From positions 1 through 64,000 of the forward strand of contig SGPL01000055.1 in the NCBI GenBank assembly GCA_004802705.1: a DNA stretch of 64,000 bases, read 5' to 3'. The notes under the pieces were generated by a model. The model had not been told where the DNA came from. It ran no database searches and saw only the letters and a list, made by a program, of their open reading frames with translations. Positions 53,083 through 61,637 of this stretch are shown here, piece by piece (within the stretch, counting starts at the first letter, position 1; the number at the start of each line of letters is the position of its first letter). Position numbers and translations under genes: made by a program. This stretch comes from Bondarzewia mesenterica. Taxonomy: Eukaryota; Basidiomycota; Agaricomycetes; Russulales; Bondarzewiaceae.

Positions 53083-54558
53083 ATGTCCATTGACCTCTCT
53101 CTTGATCGGATTCGCGCTCTCCTTGCCAATGTGCGCTACACGCGCCCTACGATCCACATCGCGGGCACCAATGGGAAGGGCAGCGTGTCCTCCCTTGTAT
53201 CATCGATTCTCCTTGCCGCATCTCTGTCAGTGGGCAGATTCAACAGTCCGCACCTCATTTCTGTTTTGGACTCCATCGCTCTCAATGGCCAGCCCATCAG
53301 CGCCGCTACTTACGCATCTGCGCGAGAGACCGTCGAGACTTTGAACACGGTCCATCAAATCGGAGCCAGCAATTTTGAGCTGCTCACATGTACGGCCCTG
53401 CTCGTGTTTGAGCGCGCGGAGGTGGATTTGGTCGTGTTGGAGGTGGGCATGGGCGGCCGATTGGACGCAACGAACGTCATCCCGGACGAGTGTGTGCTGG
53501 TTTCCGCCTTAACTGCGGTGGATTTCGATCATCAGGCATTCCTTGGGACTACAGTAGGCGAGATTGCGCGGGAGAAGGCGAGCATCGCGAGGAGAGGGAG
53601 GGCGTTCGTCCTGGGTCCGCAGAAATATGCGGAGGTTGGACAGGTGGTGCGGCAATTGGTTGAGGATATCGGTGGGGACCTGATTGTTGCCACTCCTGCG
53701 AGGAAGTGGGAGCAGGCCACTTCTGTGCTTTTGCCCGAGCAGGATCGTGGATTCAGGAGACCACCTCCACAGTCTGTGGAAGTCTCACTATCCTGCTTCG
53801 AGAAACCCATACTGGCCAAGCTGCCTCTATATGGCGACCATCAGCTGGACAATCTGGGTACTGCCTCAAAAATAGTGGATGCCCTCATTACCCATCCTTA
53901 CTGCGCTTATCGTCTTTATCTTAGAAGCAGAATCATTCCCGATGTGTTATCGAGTGGGATAGAAAAGACCGTCTGGCCCGGACGGCTGTCTTTCCATGAT
54001 GTTCCCCTACACATTTTGAGCAGAGTTGGCTCTCAAAAATCTGGCTCTCAGGATCTCTCGAACCAGGGTATGACTGTATTGGCCGATGGTGCTCACAATC
54101 CCTCTTCTTCGTCCACTCTCGCCGCTTACATCTCGCACTTGCTCGGCGGTCTGATTGGCACACGTACAATCCATCTAACTTATATCTTGGCCTTGTCGCA
54201 CTCGCCTCCAAAAATGCCAATCCAAACATTGTCTCCCCTTTTCTCTCTCCCATTGCCGCCAAATACACAGGTGCGCTTTAGCGTTGCTGTGTTGGGTTTC
54301 ACACCTGTCGAGGGAATGCCTTGGGTCCAGCCTGTCCCTCCATTCGACCTCGCACGAGTAGTCCATGACCTCGCTCCGGGAGCGGACATATGGCAACCGA
54401 AAAATGACCAGGAGTCAATTGAGAGTCAGCTTCGACAAGCTTTGAAGTGGGCGGGTGAGAAGCAATCTGGGGGCGGGGATCCCAGTCTGGTTGTTTTAGC
54501 AGGTAGCCTGTACCTCGTCGCAGATTTCTATCGGTTACTACAGGATGCAGACGAATAA
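53083..54558 (+). CDS. FOL3: Dihydrofolate synthase / FolC family Mur ligase
   Basis: Joins dihydropteroate and glutamate to make dihydrofolate using ATP. Single exon of 491 codons plus stop. I chose ATG 53083 because MSIDLSLDRIRALLANVRYT fits the start of Fol3 proteins. The P-loop is HIAGTNGKGSVSSLV, then RFNSPHLISVLDSIALNGQP, VLEVGMGGRLDATNVIPDEC, LTAVDFDHQAFLGTTVGEIA and EKASIARRGR. The second domain has LYGDHQLDNLGTA and VLADGAHNPSSSSTL (the DGAHN motif). There is no mitochondrial presequence, so the cytosolic folate synthase is more likely than the folylpolyglutamate synthase Met7. It is the only gene in the window of this size without introns. Confidence 0.92.
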   Translation: MSIDLSLDRIRALLANVRYTRPTIHIAGTNGKGSVSSLVSSILLAASLSVGRFNSPHLISVLDSIALNGQPISAATYASARETVETLNTVHQIGASNFELLTCTALLVFERAEVDLVVLEVGMGGRLDATNVIPDECVLVSALTAVDFDHQAFLGTTVGEIAREKASIARRGRAFVLGPQKYAEVGQVVRQLVEDIGGDLIVATPARKWEQATSVLLPEQDRGFRRPPPQSVEVSLSCFEKPILAKLPLYGDHQLDNLGTASKIVDALITHPYCAYRLYLRSRIIPDVLSSGIEKTVWPGRLSFHDVPLHILSRVGSQKSGSQDLSNQGMTVLADGAHNPSSSSTLAAYISHLLGGLIGTRTIHLTYILALSHSPPKMPIQTLSPLFSLPLPPNTQVRFSVAVLGFTPVEGMPWVQPVPPFDLARVVHDLAPGADIWQPKNDQESIESQLRQALKWAGEKQSGGGDPSLVVLAGSLYLVADFYRLLQDADE

Positions 54559-55201
54559 AATTCCACGTTCTCTTTAATTCAAGAACGAGTCTTTTTCCGA
54601 ACGTGTCACTACTTATGTGCTTGTACATATTTCAAAAGTACGTCGAACTTCCAAAATCTGAGTCGACGAAGGAGGGAATCTGGAAAAAAATATGGATCAA
54701 TTGTTTGTTTCCTTTTATGGCGCATGATGCACGCCGACTTCTGGCCACAACGCGCTTCAATCGAATGTCTCTTTGACTAGAGCGCTCAGTACGCGGCCTG
54801 CTCACAAAATATGAACCTTGAATCGAAGGAGCGAAGGCAGATAAATACAATACATGGGTTAGCTCCTCCACATAACCTTAGGGATGCTTCTGCAACGTCC
54901 TCGAACCTGAGGTGAGCATCTCTTAAATTGCAATTAATTCTCATGCACTGATTAGTTTCTCTGACCATATAGCCCATGGCGTAGAGAACCTATACCTATC
55001 AATACGCTTTCTGTGAGTGGAACTATTTGGCGTAACAAGTGATGTCTTCATGCCCATAGGTCATCATGACAGTCGCAAACCGCGCGGCGGCAGCAGCAGC
55101 AGCGATATCGGGTGCACGCCAGTGAACCAGTAACAAATCCTTGGTCTCGAAATCGCACTGGATCTAACCTACATCAACGCTCCGGAAATCCAACATCAAA
55201 G
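54559..55201. other. Intergenic: FOL3 3' flank and ULP2 leader
   Basis: No gene supported. The ULP2 leader contains an upstream ORF at 55066-55125, listed separately. Confidence 0.4.
55066..55125 (+). promoter_or_regulatory. Alanine-rich upstream ORF before ULP2
   Basis: ATG 55066 opens 19 codons, MTVANRAAAAAAAISGARQ, ending in TGA, 76 bases before the chosen ULP2 start. The alanine tract comes from a GCG/GCA triplet run. It would act only if transcription starts upstream of it. Confidence 0.4.
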
Positions 55202-58200
55202 ATGACGGTTGCTCAGTCGTATCACGAAACGCACCCAGGGCATAAACGTCGGAGAGTCAGTCTTCCATCGCAGGACTCGGTCACCCTTCCTCGATCCAAA
55301 TATTTCTCGAATCCCACTTCTTCAAATCACACATTGGAGGAAGGGAAGGGGAAGATGTCGACTTCTGTCAGAACTTCAGGCGCCGCCTCTCCCACTCACA
55401 GAAAGGCGACCTCCGCCCATTCTCCTCACTACATCGAAATCTCGGATAACGAGGACCAGGGGGTTGTTATGTCGCGAGAAAGGAAAGCTTCCACCCCAGA
55501 TCCAATCGACTACTTAGAGCCATCACTCGCCCCTCAGCCAGGCCCATCCAACTCTCATGACCACCCTTTCGACCAGCCTGCCCGAAAAAGTGCGACGAAA
55601 TCTCAGTCTCGCAAGGTATGTGGAGATGGAGACAGTACTAAACGGTTGCGCGATGGGATGGCTAGGGGGAAAAAGCGGGGCCCGAGTTCTATCGAAGAAG
55701 ACGACCCTATAGAGTCATTCGACGACCAGCGAACATTTGTTCGGGCACAGAAAGAGGTGCCTCGATTTAATTCCCCAACCTTCGTCAATGTGCGGGGGAA
55801 AATCAGTCTCTTCGAAGCCAAGGCGAACCCCGTCCCGCCATCCACGGTACCAAGTATCGACCTGGTCGCAAGACAGAAACAGCAAAGACCATCAATCAAG
55901 AATGGAATGAAGGGGAAGGGGGCGGGGGGGCCATTGTTTTTTCAACGGATTCCCGAGGCGGATCGCATTGCCACAGCGCCGTCTCATTTTATCGACTCTC
56001 GTTCAGGCCCATCTCGAGTGCATTCGATTCCTCTGCAAGATTGGTCTATTGGTTTATGCTGTTCATCGATCGGAGAACAGGTCTACAAGGAGCCTTGCCT
56101 GCTTGTGTGGGATGAGACGACGAATGACGTTCGGGTGCAGGGACCAGCTTCAGATGCTGAACCTCTGCTGCAGTTCAGCTTGCAAACGGGTGCAGTAGCA
56201 TCCCTTCAGGTAAATACCCATTTCTCCTGCTGGAGGGCGTGAGACTGAACTTTTCTTCAGACGACTCTACCCAAACTTTTATCTCACCTCAACCTTTCAT
56301 CTCAACCCAACATTTTATCTCAACTCTTGATCCAGATCAAGCCATCAAAAACACTTCAAATTTCAGGCACCCTTTCAGATGCTCTGACTGTCGGTATGAA
56401 TCTGAGTCTTTATCCTACTGCATGCTTTTTACGGGATGCTATTAAGGTTCGAGTCAGGCAAACGGCTTGCTCACGTTGTGGTTTAAGCCATCGGACCCAA
56501 GATGGAACAAGGAAGTATTCTTAAGTTTCACTAATCGTTTGCAGTTTTTGACCGAAGAGTCATCATTTCTCATGTAATTGTTTTTTTTTTTTTTCATCTT
56601 GTGCTGTCTTGGACGCTGACATCTATCAAGCCCACCGGCACCAAAATCAGTCTGGGAGAAGGTTGAGAGGGACGCTCGCTCCCGCCCTCTCCCACGAGCG
56701 AGAAGAGAAGAGGTCTCTGCCCTTGGGAGTTCTCCCAATTCGGTTGTCGAGACATCAGATACTCATTCCCACCCGCCACCAAAGGGGTTTGTGCCTCGTA
56801 TGCGTCTGCTGTTCGAGTACAATATTGATCCTTCTCATGCAGGGAAACGGCTCTTGGTCCTCGTCGCTCAACTCGCCTTTCAGGCCTCGAAGACAAAGTG
56901 GACAAACCGGCTCCACCGTTACCTGATGCAGACGAAGTGTGCGTAACTTTGAAAAGATACAGGCCCGTTGCGCTGATCCATAAGTTGCCATGATCAGAAT
57001 CTTGGTCTATCCTTTTTCAGGGCCTGGCGCCGTGAATATCACGAACGCGGATCTTGCTCGACTGAAACCTGATGAATTCCTCAACGACACACTCATTGAA
57101 TTTGGATTAAAGTGAGTTACTCTGTTCGTCTCCCTATATTATAGGTACCGAGCAACGTAATAGGCTCTGGTTGAACGAGCTGCGCGATGAACAGCCAGAG
57201 CTCGCCGACCAATTCTATATCTTCAGTTCTTTCTTCTATAAGAAGCTGTCCACCAAACGGTGAGTTTTTCGAGAGCGCGCCGTGCATATGCTTGACCAAC
57301 TTGCTTATCCTACAGTCCGGAAGACGGCTTTCAGAGTGTTCGTAAATGGACATCCAAGGTTGACCTGTTCCAGAAAAAATATCTCATCGTGCCGATAAAC
57401 GAACAGTGAGCTCTCACCACCTAACTCATCTCATCTCTAACCTCGTCGCCGCAGTCTTCATTGGTATCTCGCCATCATCTGTAATCCGGAGTATGTACTT
57501 CAACCCCAGCCACCGCAAGCTATCCGAAAATCAGCGAGAATTTCCGGCACCGCCCCTGGTGTAGCGTCTCATGCTATGATTCCAGAAACGACAGCTTCAG
57601 GTGCTTCTTCGTCTCCAATAACAGTGATGGACCTTCCTCCCGGAGATGCGCAACCTTTGAGACCTCGTTCACAATCCCGTGAGACATCTATCGTCCCGGA
57701 GTCCATTGTCGAAGATTCCGATCGTGGTGATCATGGAGAGGAACAGGATGTCGAAGACATGATCACACGTCTTCCCGAATCTGCGTGCACGTCTGACGAG
57801 CGGGAACACCTTCAAGCAGCGGCCATCGCGCCCACGCTTGACCCCACTGTTTCCCGGACCAGTGACAGTCCCACGGTGTCTAATACTGACATCGAACAGC
57901 TGGATGTTTCCATGTCCGAGCTCTCACATAATGATTCCGAGTTAGGTCTACTGATGTACCCTCCGTCGTCTTCCAAAGGGGAGCATCTCGGGCACACTCC
58001 GATGGATGAGGAACTGAACGTTTCAACTTTCGCTGAAAATCTACCGACCCAAGATGACTTGCGTGAAGGGAGGCAACCTGCGGATGCGGGCTATCGATCG
58101 ACGTCTGCTGTTCCAGCATCCAGATTCTATGGTACTTCGGCAAAGGCAATGGGGAAACGAAAGGCTACCATGCATAGTGGCCTTCTACCTGGTCAAGCAG

Positions 58201-59034
58201 TAGAAGATGGGGAGGACGGCGGAGTAGATGAAGCCGTGGGACGTGGTTCCGGTTCTGGGCAAAAAGGCGAAGAACATTCAGAGTGATTACTCTTCCTATG
58301 TCATCTTGGATCTTGTTGAAGTCACTCTAACCGGTTCGTACTAGGGCTGTCATATATACGTTCGACTCTCTCTTATCAAAGCATAGGCAAGCAACCAATA
58401 GGCTTAGTCAATATCTTCGAATGGAGGCCGCGGACAAGAAGGGGATTGACAGAGCGGCTACAACTGAACTCGAGGGCAGAGTAGCGAGGGTGAGTAACGT
58501 GTGGGCTTGCTTTCGCGCATCCAAAGTGAGATCACCATCGACTTTTGAAGGTACCCCATCAAGAAAACTCCAGCGATTGTGGAGTCTTTCTCTTGTATTT
58601 TCGCGAAGACCTTTATGAACGACCCGGTTCGGTCTCGTGAAGTCATCTCCGTGAGCTTGCCTTTTTTTAATTTTTGCCAAGAGGCCGTACGAATACTGAT
58701 TCGTGCTCACAACATCATTCTATCATATCCTGGCTGCTGTCTTCAGACCAATAACAGAAGACTTACCTACCAGTACTGGGATAAGGCCTCAGCCGCAGGT
58801 TTTCGTGCCGAGCTTGAGGTTCGCATACGGTCGCTTTCCGATGAATGGAAGAGAGAGCGCGCAAAGAGGGAGGAGAATGCTGCCGCCGATGATGACAAGA
58901 CCACTACTGCTACGTCCACACGCGAAGACTCAGATTCGGACATCATGGAGGTGGACGTCCCAGAGGCTGCGGAAGTGCGTGCCAGTCCCAAGAAGGGGGG
59001 CAGGAGGCGAAATCGCGCGAATAGATTACGCTGA
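55202..59034 (+). CDS. ULP2: SUMO-specific protease, Ulp2/SENP6-7 type, with apparent frame breaks
   Basis: Cysteine protease that trims poly-SUMO chains in the nucleus. The N-terminal third from ATG 55202 (MTVAQSYHETHPGHKRRRVS) is basic and disordered, then a PH-like region (LQISGTLSDALTVGMNLSLY; LWFKPSDPRWNKEVFLSFTN). The peptidase starts VYPFSGPGAVNITNADLARL, KPDEFLNDTLIEFGLK, LWLNELRDEQPEL and YLIVPINEHFHWYLAIICNP (catalytic His). An insertion of over 200 acidic residues follows, then VIYTFDSLLSKHRQ (catalytic Asp) and VPHQENSSDCGVFLLYF (Gln and catalytic Cys). The split domain with a long insertion is the Ulp2/SENP6 hallmark. Right after the Cys block the frame shifts in a run of four T (58598-58601); three T would continue YFAKTFMNDPVRSREVIS. 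A second probable break lies near 56446-56460. The tail is acidic, then basic (GGRRRNRANRLR) and stops at 59034. Confidence 0.88.
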
Positions 59035-59770
59035 CGACTCTCTATTCCTTGTTTCACGTCATATTTGCTTCTTCTTTTCTGCTTTCATGCACTTTTCGGT
59101 CGTTCGTCTGAAGCACTTAATATTCACACGATTGTTCTCTAACAATCCGCTCGAGCTGCACTACTTATCTATAGCACTCATTCCTCGTTATCTTCATCTA
59201 CTTGCATTATCATCATCTTGCAACTGCTGTCACTGCAGATTAGTAACTTAGATGTCCTGTATGTTTCTCATTTCTTCGCTACGGGTAATATGTTCGAAAT
59301 TATTTTAGAATTGCAAAGCAAATATATACAGTCCAAATAGTAAGTGATTCACCGCCTTTTCACAGTAAATACATTGTAAGTAGGAAAGTAGGAAGAACGT
59401 CTACCAAGAATGCAGAATGGGAAGAATGATCAGATACCAGAGACGAGATCGCGCATGTGTAGAGCCGACGACGCGAGGAATCTCAGGCGTAGGCCAAAAT
59501 GATAGCAAAGTTCCACAAGCATTAGTGACGGGGGTAATGTGAAGGCCAGAGACAAATAAGAGCACCGTGGTCAGACGTGGCAACCAGGAGACGTGGAAAA
59601 TGGTATCCGAAAAGCGTAAATGCAAGAGTGATAAGGTGAATGCGGGTAATCGGGAGCCAGAGCGGGAGAGATAAATTATCGTGTAAATGAGCGGACGGGA
59701 TGCGGGTTCGGGTCGAACACCGATCCCAGAAGACTGGATCCCAGGGAAGCACTCGTCGAGCAGGACAGTC
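59035..59770. other. Convergent intergenic region
   Basis: Lies between the stops of ULP2 (+) and the membrane protein (-). A long minus-strand frame continues through here in another phase (about 59401-59961), but it overlaps the last exon of the membrane protein and looks like chance. Confidence 0.4.
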
Positions 59771-61116
59771 CTACTGCGAGTTAGTGCGATTAAGATGTCG
59801 TCTTCTGTGACGAGCAACAGTGTGATGACTGCTGAGGTCGTGGGGTATATGTATGAGTTGCATATGGGAGCCGGTGGGTATGGGATCGGGGCTGGCTTCG
59901 CGGCGGGCGACGGTGTTGGTGGGCGACACGTGAGGTGATGAGGAAGAGGAAGCTGTGACAACAGAGCCTTTCACGGCCCCCGTGGCAGTTCCCGCAGAGG
60001 TTAGCGTCTCGTTCTCGCTTCCGCCGAAAACCTTGGGTTGCTGGTGAGCGGGTTTGTTATGCGTTGCATACCAACCTAGGCCGCTAGCAAGACCGATACA
60101 CTACAATTGGAATATGAGTAGGGAATTTTTGTGTTCAAGAAAGGGCATCACGAACGACAAGGAGGAAGAAGCCAATGATCCAAACCCAACGAGAGAGGCG
60201 ATTTGTCCCGTTTTCGGTCTTGCGAAGCCATGCACTACAGGAAGTCTGAGAACAGGGGATTTTTTGTTGGATGTTGAGAACAATTACCTCTTCTTCTGCG
60301 CGTACGGCTTTTTGTTCTCCTCTTTGGCAATCATACTGAAGCGCCTCCAGAAATCATCACCCTTCTCACCACGCTTGGGAATGAGAGTTTCCTCCGAATT
60401 CCCACGCATGATGGGCTCAGGTCCCCATTTGACATCGCGGGAGGGCGAATTCTTTGCTGGACGAGCAAAGACAGGTTGAATGGGAGTCATGGTGGGAGGA
60501 AGGGGATGAGGTGTACTCGGCACAGAAATGGGAGCCGGAGGTGGAATCATTGTCAGTAGAGCAGGTGGAGGAGCACGTGGAGTAGCGCTCATGCCAGCAG
60601 AGGGACGAAGACTTGGAGGTAACTGAGACATTTGGGGAGAGGCAAGTTGACGGCCCTCTGGAGTGGCCACGGGAGCAGGACGCGACAGATTCAGAGCAGC
60701 AATGGGGGCGGGGTATCCAGGACGGGGAGCAGCAAGCGGAACGAGCTGGGGTTGAGTAGCAGCAGCGAGCGCAGCATGCTTATCATGCTGTTGTTCATCT
60801 TCGTCGTCGTCGTCCACATCACCAGTCATCAGGCCCATGCCAACAGCCCCAATGCCAGACTGGCGATTGTCGTCAAGATAGCGATCATAGCTTTGAAAAT
60901 GAGATTCAGGAGTAAGCGAGGATCCACGTCTGACGACTGACGGCGACAGCATACGTACTGGTTGTACGCAGACGTCCTCGCATTCGGGTTCACCGGAGGC
61001 TCTCTCACTCTCCTCTGAGGCTGATTAGTCTGTGCATAAATTGAGTCAGGCTCGTCGGTGGCAAATGGAGGCCTGCCAGCGAGAGGAGGATTGTTATAGA
61101 CGGTGGGTTGGGCCAT
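59771..61116 (-). CDS. Proline-rich single-pass membrane protein, function unknown
   Basis: Starts MAQPTVYNNPPLAGRPPFAT at 61116. The second exon (about 60895-60284) is acidic, then Ala/Pro-rich (PTQPQLVPLAAPRPGYPAP-like; PPPAPISVPSTPHPLPPTMT). It closes with a conserved-looking block, GEKGDDFWRRFSMIAKEENK. The next exon, ending near 60116 after TSCSAWLRKTENGTNRLSRW, leads into one membrane segment made across an intron: WVWIIGFFLLV then CIGLASGLGWYATHNK. The short tail is Ser/Thr-rich with basic clusters (VARHRRRHLNRTNSQ) and stops at 59771. No signal peptide, so the long proline-rich part is probably cytosolic. I recall similar uncharacterised FWRRFSM-plus-one-helix proteins in basidiomycetes, but know no function. 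Divergent from SMC6. Confidence 0.75.
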
Positions 61117-61637
61117 GGGAGTATGGGTATGAGGTTACCGGCAACCAGCAACAAGCACAAAAAGAGTGTTTAAAGGGAGTGAATCACGAAGGAAAGGACG
61201 CCTCGAAAATCCAAGGCAGCGAAAAGAAAAGAGCAAAGGATGCTCGAGAGAAGGGCGAAGTTGAAGAGGAAAGCGACGGGCTCAAGAGCTCACTCTCGCG
61301 ACTGCCCTTGTTTCGGCTAATCCGGGTTGCCAAAAGGGGCCGCTGATGAAAAGTACTAACTTACGTTTCTACTTACGAGAAGCGCATTGTACCCTCACAG
61401 TTTTCCGTGGAAAATCATCAAAATCGCGCTTTTCGATGCAGGACACTGTAACAAGCTGATAGAGTACAAATCATGTTTTTGTTCTTTGCAAAAGACTGTC
61501 AAACCTTTGTCAAAGATGAATTTGTGACTATCTGTGACAGGGCCTGTCACCGTGATTCCTTGAATTTGCAGCCACAGTGGTGTTTTCCCACGCAACCTCT
61601 ATCTTTGACGCGTTTCACGACCGCGTCGCGTTTATCC
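61117..61637. promoter_or_regulatory. Divergent promoter region of the membrane protein and SMC6
   Basis: 521 bp between opposite start codons. Open frames here are short and unconvincing. No specific site is recognisable. Confidence 0.4.

Noticed and set aside
59401..59961. 186-codon minus-strand frame
   Set aside because: It overlaps the last exon of the membrane protein in another phase, and the other phase continues the membrane helix and tail logically.
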